Shown here: positions 1 through 9,021 of the stretch, piece after piece | Position numbering within the stretch: the first letter of the stretch is position 1 | Layout of the letters: every line of letters begins with the position of its first letter | Source of the DNA: Rhodothermales bacterium | Lineage (GTDB): Bacteria; Bacteroidota; Rhodothermia; Rhodothermales; UBA10348 | Length of the DNA stretch: 39,460 nt | Reading direction: 5' to 3' | NCBI GenBank assembly: GCA_028284865.1 | Contig: JANQQV010000021.1 | Location: forward strand, 1 to 39,460 | Position numbers and translations under genes: made by a program | The notes under the pieces: generated by a model | Databases searched by the model: none | What the model saw: only the letters and a program-made list of their open reading frames with translations | Told to the model about the DNA's origin: nothing

Positions 1-25
1 GGGGCTTTTGCTGGACTAGCCAGTG

Positions 26-99
26 TGGGTCCGAGTAGATTCGAACTACCGACCTCTACGATGTCAACGTAGCGCTCTAACCAACTGAGCTACGGACCC
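26..99 (-). tRNA. tRNA-Val (anticodon GAC)
   Basis: On the minus strand this folds as a full cloverleaf. The 7-bp acceptor stem is GGGTCCG paired with CGGACCC, the D arm has GCTC/GAGC, the anticodon stem is CTACG/CGTAG around the loop TTGACAT, and the T arm contains TTCGAAT. The anticodon GAC reads GUC, so this is valine. The discriminator base is A at position 26. The next three bases do not spell CCA, so the 3' end must be added after transcription. A likely promoter lies about 35-65 bases upstream. Confidence 0.97.
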
Positions 100-133
100 A
101 TCAGCGATGCGGCGCATCGATTCAAGGGCCGCA

Positions 134-163
134 AATATAGTCCGATCCGCAAACGCGAGTCAA
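134..163 (-). promoter_or_regulatory. Putative promoter of tRNA-Val
   Basis: Read on the minus strand there is TTGACT (158-163), an 18-base spacer and TATATT (134-139), followed by a G-rich start and the tRNA 5' end at 99. The same bases also match the Bacteroidota-type pattern TTG-N21-TATATTTG. No transcript data are available, so this is inferred from motif match and position. Confidence 0.6.
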
Positions 164-200
164 GAAAGCCATTGCGAAGCGAGGAAGAATAGGGTGGGGG

Positions 201-905
201 CTAGAACCGGATGTTCAGCGAGAGAACCGGAGCTGCTTCAACAGGCGGAGCCAGGGAAGCCGTTACCTGGGCACGGCGCGATCGTCCGGCGCTGCGCGCC
301 GCGATCGCGCCGGAAATCAATCGGTTGGCCACGAGCGATGCGATCAGGATCGAGCGACGTCGGCGCAAGGTCTCCGCATCGTCACGCAAGTCCCGATACC
401 GGATGTAATCATCCTCTGACTGCCATTCCCACTGAAAGGCAGGGTCATCGACATAATCGATCCGGTCCCAGGCCCGATTTCGAAGCATCGTCTCTCGATA
501 GATGTCAGACGACTCGAATGAGGCCAGATTCAGGAAGAATGTTCGGTCCTTGCCGTCAACCTGCGCGTTCGCGGAGCCTCGTGCTAGCGTCGTGTACGAC
601 TGAATCAAATGATCCCGTCTCCATTCGCCACCAAACAGGCTCAACCAGAGGCCGATGTCAGCGGCAGCATACGTCTTAGCCCATCCGGTCCATTGATTCT
701 GATTGACATATCGATGTCCCATTCCCGGGAGCAACACGGATAGACCGAATGCCTTGCCTGCAGAACGCTCTATGGAGCCGACGTCCGGCATGGATTCAAG
801 GGACTGGGCGTGGCCTGGCGAAGCGCCAAAAAGCAGAAATGAAGCGAGGATGCCAGCGAGAAAAAGTCGCAATACGTTCTCGAGATGGGGAATGAGCAGC
901 GTCAC
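201..905 (-). CDS. DUF5683-like exported protein
   Basis: The protein has 234 residues and no assigned enzyme function. The N-terminus is a signal peptide with a hydrophobic stretch at about residues 12-28 and a probable cleavage site at GHA-Q near residue 33, so it acts in the envelope. A segment near residues 50-85 (KAFGLSVLLPGMGHRYVN) resembles the small-residue-rich membrane segments of the DUF5683 family of Bacteroidota. The C-terminus ends in LSLNIRF; a final Phe after alternating hydrophobics recalls outer-membrane barrel ends. The start is GTG at 905, because an in-frame stop lies just upstream. It sits behind a lipoprotein gene with an 88-base gap and may be co-transcribed with it. 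The DUF5683 link rests on motif memory and is moderate. Confidence 0.75.
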   Translation of the reverse strand: MTLLIPHLENVLRLFLAGILASFLLFGASPGHAQSLESMPDVGSIERSAGKAFGLSVLLPGMGHRYVNQNQWTGWAKTYAAADIGLWLSLFGGEWRRDHLIQSYTTLARGSANAQVDGKDRTFFLNLASFESSDIYRETMLRNRAWDRIDYVDDPAFQWEWQSEDDYIRYRDLRDDAETLRRRRSILIASLVANRLISGAIAARSAGRSRRAQVTASLAPPVEAAPVLSLNIRF

Positions 906-993
906 CCGCTAAACGAGTCGGGGCTGGACTGGATCCATCGCATGCAAAGTGATATCACAACTGGGCCGGGGGATTCCCAATGCCCGAACGGTG

Positions 994-1779
994 CTACCGA
1001 GCCATTCGCTCCAGGTCGCGGATATCCAGCTCGTCGAACAGGTCCTCGATGAAGTCCTTGTCCATACGCTCGCCCTCAGCGTTGACAGCGATGACAAAAC
1101 GCTGATCCACGATCAGGACACCTTGCATCTCGGTTGAGTCCTCGCGGTATTCGACCGTCTCGAGTCCCGGCCAGCCACGAAATTCACGCGTGCGCTTGTA
1201 TCCGTTCCGGTCCTCTTCGTCGATGTTCTTGTCGATGAAATCGAAGCCCATGGCGGCGAGGCCTTTCATGGTTCCAAGATCGAGAATGGCGATTTCCATG
1301 TTGGATCGACGCCCTTCGTAGACGGCTTCCAGCTTCGAGAAGCGCATGCCGAGAGCACTCTTGTTGGAGCCATCCCAGTTGCGACGATCCATGTCCATGA
1401 GCTCATCCGGAAGAAGCTCCTGAAAATCGCGGTAGTCGGTCACATTGACTTCCGCATCTTCTTGGATCCGTGCACCGATTTCCTCAAGCACCCGACCTAC
1501 CCGGGCAATGCCAGTAGAGACAGACTCTTCCACTTCCTTGCGGATGGACTCGAGTTGTTCGTCAGTCAGATCCTCTTCGTTGAAACGCTCTTCCAGACGA
1601 TCGCGGACTCGGTCAATCTCCTGTTCGGCACGTTCCAACTCTCTATCGAGATCGCGCTCGATCTCACGGGCGACATCCTCAGAGACGATGCCTCCTTCAC
1701 GACGTTGCTGTTCTTCTTCGCATCCGTAGATGCCGAAGAAGAGTACGCCGACGGCCAGCATGACGAAGAAAGTGCGCAT
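994..1779 (-). CDS. Coiled-coil lipoprotein, unknown function
   Basis: The protein has 261 residues. The first 20 form a lipoprotein signal peptide with a lipobox ending GIYGC, so the mature protein should start at Cys20 and be anchored in the outer or inner membrane. From about residue 22 to 105 the chain is very rich in Glu, Arg and Asp with heptad-like spacing (EIERDLDRELERAEQEIDR), predicting a long coiled coil. A globular C-terminal part of about 150 residues follows, with alternating hydrophobic strands and no motif I recognise. The start is ATG at 1779. It lies 130 bases downstream of icmF on the same strand, so read-through from icmF is possible. Confidence 0.8.
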   Translation of the reverse strand: MRTFFVMLAVGVLFFGIYGCEEEQQRREGGIVSEDVAREIERDLDRELERAEQEIDRVRDRLEERFNEEDLTDEQLESIRKEVEESVSTGIARVGRVLEEIGARIQEDAEVNVTDYRDFQELLPDELMDMDRRNWDGSNKSALGMRFSKLEAVYEGRRSNMEIAILDLGTMKGLAAMGFDFIDKNIDEEDRNGYKRTREFRGWPGLETVEYREDSTEMQGVLIVDQRFVIAVNAEGERMDKDFIEDLFDELDIRDLERMAR

Positions 1780-1908
1780 ATGGAGGATTGGAAGATTCCG
1801 TGGTCAGGTCCCGAAGCGGACCTGTACGGGAGGATTCCGGAAAGGTGACAACCGTCCTGAAGATTCACACAACTCCAATCAACACTCCACTCCAGTTCGT
1901 GGAGCGAT

Positions 1909-4900
1909 CTACATGCTGCGACGATACTGCCCGCCAACCTCGAACAGGGCATGCGTGATGTCGCCGAGGGAGCACACGGGCACGGCATCCATGAGGGCGT
2001 CGAACGTGTTCTCGCCGGCGCGAGCGACGTCTTGCAGACGAGCGAGCGCAGCATTGCCTTCATCCGGATTCTGTCCCTGGAACGCCCGCAGATTCCGGAT
2101 CTGACGATCCTTCTCTTCTGTGGTTGAGCGCATCAAGGCGACCGGTTCGCCTTCTTCAGCATCTTCGCCTTCCGAGCGGAACGTGTTGACGCCGATCACG
2201 GGCAGCTCACCCGTGTGCTTTTTGCCTTCATAGTAGAGGCTTTCTTCCTGAATCTTGGAGCGCTGGTACATGGTCTCCATCGCGCCTAGCACACCACCGC
2301 GATCATTGATGCGTTCGAACTCCATCAGGACGGCTTCTTCAACGAGGTCAGTCAATTCGTCGATGATGTACGCGCCCTGAAGCGGGTTCTCGTTCTTCGC
2401 CAGGCCCAACTCGCGGTTGATGATGAGCTGGATGGCGATGGCGCGTCGCACGCTTTCCTCGGTCGGGGTCGTGATGGCCTCGTCGTACGCGTTGGTGTGC
2501 AACGAATTGCAGTTGTCGTAGATAGCCATCAACGCCTGCAGTGTGGTGCGGATGTCGTTGAACTGGATTTCCTGCGCGTGGAGGCTACGGCCTGAAGTCT
2601 GAATGTGGTATTTCAGCTTTTGCGACCGTTCATTGCCGCCATAGCGGTTTTTCATGGCCACAGACCAGATGCGTCGAGCCACACGGCCGATGACCGAGTA
2701 CTCGGGATCCATCCCATTCGAGAAGAAGAAGGACAGGTTCGGCGCAAAGTCATCGATGTTCATCCCGCGCGCCAGGTAGTACTCCACGAACGTGAAGCCA
2801 TTCGAGAGCGTGAAGGCCAGCTGGCTGATCGGGTTGGCGCCGGCCTCTGCAATGTGGTATCCGGAAATGGAAACCGAGTAGAAGTTGCGGACACCGTTGT
2901 CAATAAAGTACTGCTGCACGTCGCCCATCATGCGAAGGGCGAATTCGGTGGAGAAGATGCACGTGTTCTGCGCCTGGTCTTCTTTCAGGATGTCAGCCTG
3001 GACCGTGCCGCGCACCTTCTTGAGCGTGGCTTCCCGGATCGAGCGGTACGTGCCGTCATCCAGAAGCCCCCACTCGACCAGTTGAGCGCCATACGTCCCC
3101 AAGAGGCCCAAGCCGGTTCCGTCGTGGGTTTTAGGGAGGCCGGTTTCAGGGCCGGTGGGTCCGGTAGGGGAGTAGACGGGCGCATCGGGGCCAAGCTTGG
3201 CCTGGATTTTTGCGTACACATCGTCCCATGAGCCTTCAGAACGGAAGTGTCGCTCGATCTGCTGATCGACGGCCGTATTCAAGAACATGGCCAGCAGCAT
3301 CGGGGCCGGACCATTGATGGTCATAGAGACGGATGTCGAAGGATCGCAGAGGTCGAAGCCGGAATACAGCTTCTTCATATCGTCCAGCGTGCAGATCGAG
3401 ACGCCCGCGTTGCCGACCTTGCCGTAGATATCCGGCCGCTCGTGCGGATCGAAGCCGTACAGCGTGACGGAGTCGAAGGCCGTGGACAAGCGCTTGCCCG
3501 GCATGCCCTCGGAAACCAGATGGAAGCGGCGGTTCGTCCGCTCAGGGCTCCCTTCACCGGCAAACATGCGAGTCGGATCTTCGCCCGTCCGTTTGAACGG
3601 AAAGACGCCTGAGGTGAACGGGAAGAAGCCAGGCAGATTCTCCAGCAGCGCGTACCTGAGGCGCTCACCTGGATCTTCCGTGCGAGGAAGGGCGATCTTC
3701 GGGATGTTCAATCCTGACAGCGACTCTGTGTAAAGCGGCACGGTGAATTCGCGGCCGCGGACTGTATACGTGTATTCCTTGGAACGATACTGCTCGGCCA
3801 GCGCGTCCCAGCCTTCCAGAATGGCTTTGGAGCGATGATCCAGTCGGTCCCACCAGCGGGCTGCCATTTTCGTCAGGCGATCCTCCAGCAGTTCCCGATC
3901 TTCGGGATTCCACTCGGACACCTGGGACAGAGCACCGCGCGCTTCACCCCATTTGCGGGCGAACACGATTTGCTCCTCGGCACGGAACCGGTAGTCCCGG
4001 CATGTGTCGGAGATGTCGCCCAGATAGCGCTGGCGCTTGGGCGGAATCAAGGCTTCTGCATCCGATTTGAAGTCTTCGACCGGCTGCGATTCAAACGTTG
4101 CCGAGGCGCGATCGAATGCAAATCGTTCATTCAGCTCGCCCAGCATGGCCAAGTACAGATTGGTCACGCCCTGATCGTTGAAGTGCGAGGCCATGGTAGG
4201 GAAGACCGGCATCTGATCCGGAGCCGTATCCCAGGCACCTCGGTTGCGCTGCATCGTCTTGCGCACGTCCCGAAGCGCATCTTCGCTACCGCGCTTTTCG
4301 AACTTGTTGAGCGCCACGAAATCAGCCGCATCGAGCATGCCGATTTTCTCGAGCTGCGTTGGAGCACCGAATTCCTGCGTCATGACATACAACGTCAGGT
4401 CGGTCATGTCCGCGATCTCGGTGTCGCTCTGGCCGATTCCTGCCGTTTCGAGAATGATCAGGTCGAATCCGGCCGCTTTGCACACCGTGATGGCGTCACG
4501 GAGCGCCTGACTGGTCGCACGGTTGGCCTGTCGCGTGGCCAGGGAGCGCATGTAGACGCGTTCGCCAGCCGTGTCGTAGATGCTGTTCATCCGGATGCGA
4601 TCACCCAGCAAAGCGCCACCCGTGGAGCGGCGAGTGGGGTCGACCGAGAGGACCGCGATGTCCAGATCCTGGAAGTCGGTGATGAATCGTCGGACCAGTT
4701 CGTCGGTCAGGGTCGACTTGCCCGCACCGCCCGTTCCGGTGATACCGATGGTCGGGATGCTGTAGTCCATCTCCGGGGCACCATCGCCGCCGGCAGACAT
4801 CGTTTCCACTTGCGAGATCCCGCGTGCAACGATCTGTGCTTTCTCGGCGCCGTCATTCAAGTCAAGCGTGTTGACGTCGAAATCGCATTCGCGCATCATG

Positions 4901-5370
4901 AGATCAATCATGCCGCGAAGTCCGAGTTCGAGTCCGTCTTCGGGCGAAAAAATGCGCGCTACGCCGTACTCGTGGAGCTCCTGGATTTCCTCGGGGACGA
5001 TAACGCCGCCACCACCGCCATACACGCGAATATGGCCAGCTCCGCGCTCACGCAGCAAGTCGACCATGTAGCGGAAATACTCGTTGTGACCGCCCTGATA
5101 TGAGGAGACCGCGATTCCTTGGGCATCTTCATGGATGGCCGTATCGACAATCTCCTTCACGGACCGATTGTGTCCCAGATGGATGACCTCGGCACCGGCC
5201 GATTGCAGGACGCGACGCATGATGTTGATGGCTGCATCGTGACCATCGAACAGGGAAGCCGCGGTGACGAATCGAACCGGGTGCACCGGTTCGTGCCACG
5301 TTGGCGCTGCGTCAGCGGAAGCGCTTTCGGGAGCGGACGGAGAGGTGGGCTGGGCAGAAGGCGTCTGCAT
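1909..5370 (-). CDS. icmF: Fused isobutyryl-CoA mutase, IcmF
   Basis: This B12-dependent mutase interconverts isobutyryl-CoA and n-butyryl-CoA and carries its own GTPase chaperone. Numbering is from the ATG at 5370 (1153 aa). The B12-binding domain comes first, with DGHDAAIN at 42-49 and His44 as presumed cobalt ligand. The MeaB-like G domain follows, with Walker A GTGGAGKS at 212-219 and a NKFE motif. The large mutase domain is C-terminal, with [16 protein letters not shown] and [14 protein letters not shown] typical of IcmF. Two pocket residues match IcmF rather than methylmalonyl-CoA mutase: Phe590 (Tyr in MCM) and Gln801 (Arg in MCM). The frame stays open upstream to a TTG at 5415, but the added residues are Ser/Pro-rich and unconserved in type. 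It probably has its own promoter near 5506-5536. Confidence 0.96.
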   Translation of the reverse strand: MQTPSAQPTSPSAPESASADAAPTWHEPVHPVRFVTAASLFDGHDAAINIMRRVLQSAGAEVIHLGHNRSVKEIVDTAIHEDAQGIAVSSYQGGHNEYFRYMVDLLRERGAGHIRVYGGGGGVIVPEEIQELHEYGVARIFSPEDGLELGLRGMIDLMMRECDFDVNTLDLNDGAEKAQIVARGISQVETMSAGGDGAPEMDYSIPTIGITGTGGAGKSTLTDELVRRFITDFQDLDIAVLSVDPTRRSTGGALLGDRIRMNSIYDTAGERVYMRSLATRQANRATSQALRDAITVCKAAGFDLIILETAGIGQSDTEIADMTDLTLYVMTQEFGAPTQLEKIGMLDAADFVALNKFEKRGSEDALRDVRKTMQRNRGAWDTAPDQMPVFPTMASHFNDQGVTNLYLAMLGELNERFAFDRASATFESQPVEDFKSDAEALIPPKRQRYLGDISDTCRDYRFRAEEQIVFARKWGEARGALSQVSEWNPEDRELLEDRLTKMAARWWDRLDHRSKAILEGWDALAEQYRSKEYTYTVRGREFTVPLYTESLSGLNIPKIALPRTEDPGERLRYALLENLPGFFPFTSGVFPFKRTGEDPTRMFAGEGSPERTNRRFHLVSEGMPGKRLSTAFDSVTLYGFDPHERPDIYGKVGNAGVSICTLDDMKKLYSGFDLCDPSTSVSMTINGPAPMLLAMFLNTAVDQQIERHFRSEGSWDDVYAKIQAKLGPDAPVYSPTGPTGPETGLPKTHDGTGLGLLGTYGAQLVEWGLLDDGTYRSIREATLKKVRGTVQADILKEDQAQNTCIFSTEFALRMMGDVQQYFIDNGVRNFYSVSISGYHIAEAGANPISQLAFTLSNGFTFVEYYLARGMNIDDFAPNLSFFFSNGMDPEYSVIGRVARRIWSVAMKNRYGGNERSQKLKYHIQTSGRSLHAQEIQFNDIRTTLQALMAIYDNCNSLHTNAYDEAITTPTEESVRRAIAIQLIINRELGLAKNENPLQGAYIIDELTDLVEEAVLMEFERINDRGGVLGAMETMYQRSKIQEESLYYEGKKHTGELPVIGVNTFRSEGEDAEEGEPVALMRSTTEEKDRQIRNLRAFQGQNPDEGNAALARLQDVARAGENTFDALMDAVPVCSLGDITHALFEVGGQYRRSM

Positions 5371-5505
5371 GGAGTCGCGGGGTGAACCAGAGAATGATCC
5401 GGGATGGTTGGCCAAACAAGCGCAAGGCTCCGAGAGAGCCGACGAGCGTTTGGCAGATCCTGTAGTTACGCAGGCCGTAGATCGAGGTTTAAGAACCCCG
5501 GACGA

Positions 5506-5536
5506 AAAATAACGGTGTTAACCCCGGTCCGGTCAA
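5506..5536 (-). promoter_or_regulatory. Putative icmF promoter with internal palindrome
   Basis: On the minus strand TTGACC (5531-5536) is followed after about 19 bases by TATTTT (5506-5511). The spacer holds a 14-base near-perfect palindrome at 5513-5526 centred on GTTAAC (CGGTGTTAACCCCG on the plus strand, one mismatched pair). Lying between the -35 and -10 it could be a repressor operator. The promoter call is motif-based and moderate; the palindrome is seen directly. Confidence 0.45.
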
Positions 5537-5560
5537 GCCGAATGGTCGCGGTGGGCGATT

Positions 5561-6202
5561 TCAGGGGGTTGGTTCAACTGCCAGAGCGGCCACGTATCCG
5601 TCAGAAAGGCCGAAGTGGACGTCCCATTCGTGATCGGTCGGATCCTTTACCCGGGCTGTCGAGGCCGCCAAATCGATGTGAACGCGAACGGATCGAGGCG
5701 AACGCCGAAGGCCCGTGCCATTGGCCTTGAGAACGGCTTCCTTCACGGTCCAACAGAGGAACAGCGAGCGATCGGTGTCGAGGTCCAGTTGATGGACGTG
5801 CTCGCGCTCTTCGTCAGCCAGGATGTAGTCCAGCAAGCTGGAAGGTTTCTCACGAATGATCTCCAGATCGAACCCGACGTTTCGGTGGCTGGCCACCGCC
5901 ACGGCCAGGTCTCCGGAGTGGGCAAGGGAGAGGAAGAGGTCCGTTCCCTTGCAGGCCAGTCTTCCCGAAGGGAGGACCGTCAGCGGGACATCGATGGGCG
6001 CAAGATCCAGCGCCTCACCAAGCATTGTCCGCAGTGCGATACGGCCTGCCGTAAAACTGCGTCGACGCTGCTCGTTGCTCATTCCGGCTCGACGATTGAT
6101 TTCCCTGTTGGACAGGATTCGCATCCAGTCACGGGTACTCTCGGCTGAAAACTCCAGCGAGCGGAAAAGAACATCGTCGGGTATGCAGAGGTCGGGCAGC
6201 AT
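5561..6202 (-). CDS. 4'-phosphopantetheinyl transferase (Sfp type)
   Basis: It moves phosphopantetheine from CoA to a serine of acyl or peptidyl carrier proteins in the cytoplasm. The 213-residue length and motifs fit the Sfp/AcpT superfamily: a basic N-terminal segment (FTAGRIALR), LSLAHSGDLAVAVAS, VGFDLEI with the Mg-binding Asp and Glu, and WTVKEAVLKANGTGL with the WxxKEAxxK signature. ATG at 6202 gives a full-length domain. It lies between the sodA terminator and icmF on the same strand. No polyketide or peptide synthase gene is in the window, so its carrier-protein partner may be the fatty acid ACP or something elsewhere. Which subclass it belongs to cannot be told from motifs alone. Confidence 0.92.
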   Translation of the reverse strand: MLPDLCIPDDVLFRSLEFSAESTRDWMRILSNREINRRAGMSNEQRRRSFTAGRIALRTMLGEALDLAPIDVPLTVLPSGRLACKGTDLFLSLAHSGDLAVAVASHRNVGFDLEIIREKPSSLLDYILADEEREHVHQLDLDTDRSLFLCWTVKEAVLKANGTGLRRSPRSVRVHIDLAASTARVKDPTDHEWDVHFGLSDGYVAALAVEPTP

Positions 6203-6263
6203 TATGGGTCAGAGCCGGGAGGAAGCGTGAAATCCCGACCGCAGGAATCTACAAAACGAACAA

Positions 6264-6292
6264 GGCGCGGGCGATCTCCGATCGCCCGCGCC
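6264..6292 (-). terminator. Rho-independent terminator of sodA
   Basis: A perfect 13-bp stem (GGCGCGGGCGATC with its complement) closes a 3-base loop. On the minus strand it is followed by TTGTTCGTTTTGT, a T-rich tract. It lies 28 bases past the sodA stop, so it ends that transcript before the transferase gene. Confidence 0.88.
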
Positions 6293-6319
6293 TCGAAACG
6301 CTTGAAAAGCGCGCCAGCC

Positions 6320-6931
6320 TTACTTGGCAGCAGCGTAGTTCGCGGCGACTGCATTCCAGTCAACCACGTTCCAGAAGGCCGAGACGTAGTCAGGACGGCG
6401 GTTCTGGTAATTCAGGTAGTAGGCATGCTCCCAGACGTCCAGGCCGAGAATAGGCGTGTCGCCCTGCATGAACGGGCTATCCTGGTTGGCAGTGGAGTAC
6501 ACCGCGAGCGAGCCATCGCCTTTAACCACGAGCCAGCCCCAACCGGAGCCGAAGCGAGTGCCTGCAGCAGCAGAGAAGGCGCTTTTGAATTCGTCAAACG
6601 AACCGAATGCGCTGTCGATGGCTGCACCAAGATCACCGGAAGGTGCGCCGCCGCCATTGGGCGACATCACCGACCAGAACAGACTGTGGTTGGCATGGCC
6701 ACCGCCGTTGTTGCGGACGCCGCCCTTAACGGATTCCGGGAGGCTGTCGAACCCTCGGAGCAATTCTTCAACGGACTTGCCGGCCAGGTCGTCGTGGCCT
6801 TCGATGGCTGCGTTGAGTTTGGCTACGTACCCTGCATGATGCTTCCCGTGATGGATTTCCATCGTGCGGGTGTCGATGTGGGGTTCGAGAGCGTCGTGTG
6901 CGTAAGGAAGATCAGGAAGCGTATGAGCCAT
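6320..6931 (-). CDS. sodA: Superoxide dismutase, Mn type
   Basis: It converts superoxide to hydrogen peroxide and oxygen. At 203 residues it is the normal length of the Fe/Mn family. The metal ligands are visible as His27 (EIHHGKHH), His82 ([10 protein letters not shown]), Asp165 and His169 (DVWEHAYY). Two discriminating positions favour manganese: Gly77 in NNGGGHAN where Fe enzymes carry Gln, and Gln150 in TANQDSP where Fe enzymes usually carry Ala or His. There is no signal peptide, so it is cytoplasmic. Single gene: a strong terminator follows it and a 184-base intergenic region precedes it. Metal preference from two residues is a good guide but not proof. Confidence 0.97.
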   Translation of the reverse strand: MAHTLPDLPYAHDALEPHIDTRTMEIHHGKHHAGYVAKLNAAIEGHDDLAGKSVEELLRGFDSLPESVKGGVRNNGGGHANHSLFWSVMSPNGGGAPSGDLGAAIDSAFGSFDEFKSAFSAAAGTRFGSGWGWLVVKGDGSLAVYSTANQDSPFMQGDTPILGLDVWEHAYYLNYQNRRPDYVSAFWNVVDWNAVAANYAAAK

Positions 6932-7115
6932 GAGGTTTCAAACGATACAGTTCAGTGGATGTGAGATCAGAGCGCTGCTCAGGTAAGCCAGGTCGGTAAC
7001 CTGAGCCCGGTCACCCGATGAGACATTGAGTAACGCCCGGCACGCAGGGGTTACACGTTGGTAAATACATGGTATAGCCGAGAAGACCAGCTGTTTCCCG
7101 GAACGGGGTCAGCAG

Positions 7116-7418
7116 CTAGATCCACGAAAAATGATTGATGCGACGGGCCAATTCCATGTCCAGCTCCGTCACCTTGTTGCCGGCATCGTGCGTGTTGATG
7201 GAGACGCGTACCCGATTGTAAACATTGTTCAATTCCGGATGATGATCGAGCGCTTCGGCTTCGAAAGCGATGCGGACCATGAAGCTCATTGCCTCCCGGA
7301 ACGTCGAAAAGACGAATGTGCGGCTGATGGCGTCATTCTCGAACGTCCAGCCATCCAATGCCTGAAGGCCAGCGTCCACATCTTGTTGCGAAAGGGGTTC
7401 TCTGCCGTACGTGCCCAT
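7116..7418 (-). CDS. phhB: Pterin-4a-carbinolamine dehydratase
   Basis: It dehydrates 4a-hydroxytetrahydropterin, recycling the cofactor of phenylalanine hydroxylase. The 100-residue length is typical. The family signature is intact: EALDHHPELNNVYNRV, then the third active-site His in INTHDAG, and the closing Asp in TELDMELA. ATG at 7418 lies 13 bases past the antiporter stop, so the two are probably one transcript. No aromatic amino acid hydroxylase gene is in the window; many bacteria carry this gene without one nearby, so the true partner is unknown. Confidence 0.95.
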   Translation of the reverse strand: MGTYGREPLSQQDVDAGLQALDGWTFENDAISRTFVFSTFREAMSFMVRIAFEAEALDHHPELNNVYNRVRVSINTHDAGNKVTELDMELARRINHFSWI

Positions 7419-7431
7419 GATTACTGATTGA

Positions 7432-9021
7432 TTAGAGGATCCAGCCGCTGTAGAAAATGAGGTAGATGACTACATAGACAGGAAGAAGGATCGGAATGGA
7501 GTACTTCACGATGTACCCCATGAATGACGGCGTTTCGACTCCGTTGGCTTCGGCAATCGCTTTGACCATGAAGTTGGGAGCGTTGCCGATGTAGGACATC
7601 GCGCCGAAGAAGACGGCTGCAACAGAAATGGCCTGCAGGAAAATCACCGATTCAGCGCTGTTCGCGAACGCAACCACAGCCTCCGGGCTGTTGACGTCCA
7701 TGCCGAATTTGCCCATGGCTGCGGCAAGGAAATTCAGATAGGTGGGAGCGTTGTCCAGGATTCCAGAGAGCACACCCGTGCCCCAGTAGAACGTGCCCAC
7801 GGACAGCGAGTCTGCATTCTGGGAAGCGAAGTTTGAAATGAGCTGCAGGGCGGGCTGCATCGTGGCAAAAATGCCCAGGAACAGCCATCCCACTTCCCGG
7901 ATGGGCTCGAAGTTGAATTCGTTCTTCTCCATCGACTCCTTGTCTGCCGTCACATAGGCCAGGAAGGCGACGGTGAACATGATGATCTCCCGAATGCCGA
8001 ACGGCACGTGCCAAAGCTCATTCAGGTCGGGCACCCAATCGAACACGTTCGGATCGATGAATACGGAAACGATGATGATGGCGACCCAGATGAAGCTCTT
8101 CACTCCCATCAGCGAGACGGTTTTTTCGCCTGGGATCGGGTCCGGACTCTCATCCTTGTTGCGGGAATCGATGACGTAGAAGATCATCAAGATCAGAGCC
8201 GTTGCCGGTAGCCAGATGTACCAGACGTGCGTGAACGTCCAGAAGAAAGGCACGCCTCGCAGGAAGCCAAGGAACAGCGGGGGATCGCCGATCGGAGTCA
8301 GCGCACCTCCAACATTGGCCACGAGGAAAATGAAGAAGACGATGTGATAGGCCCGCAGTCTACCCTTGTTCAAGCGCATGTAGGAGCGGATGAACAACAT
8401 GGCAGATCCGGTGGTCGCGATGAAGTTGGCGATTACCGACGCCAGGAACAGCAGGATGACATTGTTCTTGGGCGTGCCCTTGACGTTCACATTCACGAAG
8501 ACGCCGGAGGCCGCAATGAACAATGACGCAACGAGCGCAATGAACGAGAGGTATTCAGCAGCCGCATGCTCCATCGGAAGGATGGAGTCCATGACGAAGA
8601 TGTAGTAGGATGCCACTACCAGGCCCAGGCCGATGGCATATTTGGGGTAGTGATGGTGCCAGTGGTGGGCAAAGAACAGGGGGCCCGTCGCGATCAGAAT
8701 CAGGATGAGGGCGAACGGGATGACCAGCCACACCGGGGGCAGAGGTCCATGATCGTCGTGTCCGTGGGCGCCTTCGTCGTGAGCACCTGTGTCATGATCG
8801 TCTGAGTGATCGTCTGCGTGCTCGCCATCTTGCCCCACCTCGTGCGCATCTTCGAGGTCATTCAGGTGGCCATCATCGATCTGCTCCGCATGTTCTCCTG
8901 TATCCTGAGCCAAGACCGACTGAGTGTGCGCGATTCCCGTCAGGAGCAGGACGCTCAGCAGAATTCCCAGCATGCGAAGCACGCGGGAGCCAGCTGGAAG
9001 TACGGGAGATGAGCAGGGCAT
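7432..9021 (-). CDS. NhaD/ArsB-type ion antiporter, His-rich N-terminus
   Basis: This is a membrane transporter of 529 residues, most like the sodium:proton antiporters of the ion-transporter superfamily. A signal-like hydrophobic segment (residues about 15-35) is followed by an acidic, His-rich stretch at about 39-95 with ten His among many Asp and Glu, placed outside the membrane. About 11 membrane helices follow. GGALTPIGDPPLFLG and, later, SGILDNAPTYLNF match the paired conserved segments of this superfamily; a second run of His lies in FAHHWHHHYP. Start choice is ATG 9021 or ATG 8973 (residue 17), and both keep the first hydrophobic segment. The carried ion (sodium, or a metal oxyanion or organic acid) cannot be read from the sequence. 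It heads a probable two-gene operon with the pterin dehydratase. Confidence 0.85.
   Translation of the reverse strand: MPCSSPVLPAGSRVLRMLGILLSVLLLTGIAHTQSVLAQDTGEHAEQIDDGHLNDLEDAHEVGQDGEHADDHSDDHDTGAHDEGAHGHDDHGPLPPVWLVIPFALILILIATGPLFFAHHWHHHYPKYAIGLGLVVASYYIFVMDSILPMEHAAAEYLSFIALVASLFIAASGVFVNVNVKGTPKNNVILLFLASVIANFIATTGSAMLFIRSYMRLNKGRLRAYHIVFFIFLVANVGGALTPIGDPPLFLGFLRGVPFFWTFTHVWYIWLPATALILMIFYVIDSRNKDESPDPIPGEKTVSLMGVKSFIWVAIIIVSVFIDPNVFDWVPDLNELWHVPFGIREIIMFTVAFLAYVTADKESMEKNEFNFEPIREVGWLFLGIFATMQPALQLISNFASQNADSLSVGTFYWGTGVLSGILDNAPTYLNFLAAAMGKFGMDVNSPEAVVAFANSAESVIFLQAISVAAVFFGAMSYIGNAPNFMVKAIAEANGVETPSFMGYIVKYSIPILLPVYVVIYLIFYSGWIL

Noticed and set aside
1-25. Terminator or CCA end after tRNA-Val
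   Set aside because: Only a 4-bp stem can be drawn, and the bases after the discriminator are not CCA. The window edge prevents more.
3835-5103. 422-residue open frame antisense to icmF
   Set aside because: It is a long shadow caused by GC-rich codon bias; the icmF motifs on the other strand are unambiguous.
7116-7418. Gap 6932-7115 hairpin GCTCAGGT/ACCTGAGC (6977-7006) as terminator of the pterin dehydratase
   Set aside because: It lies about 110 bases past the stop and has no T run; kept out as unsupported.
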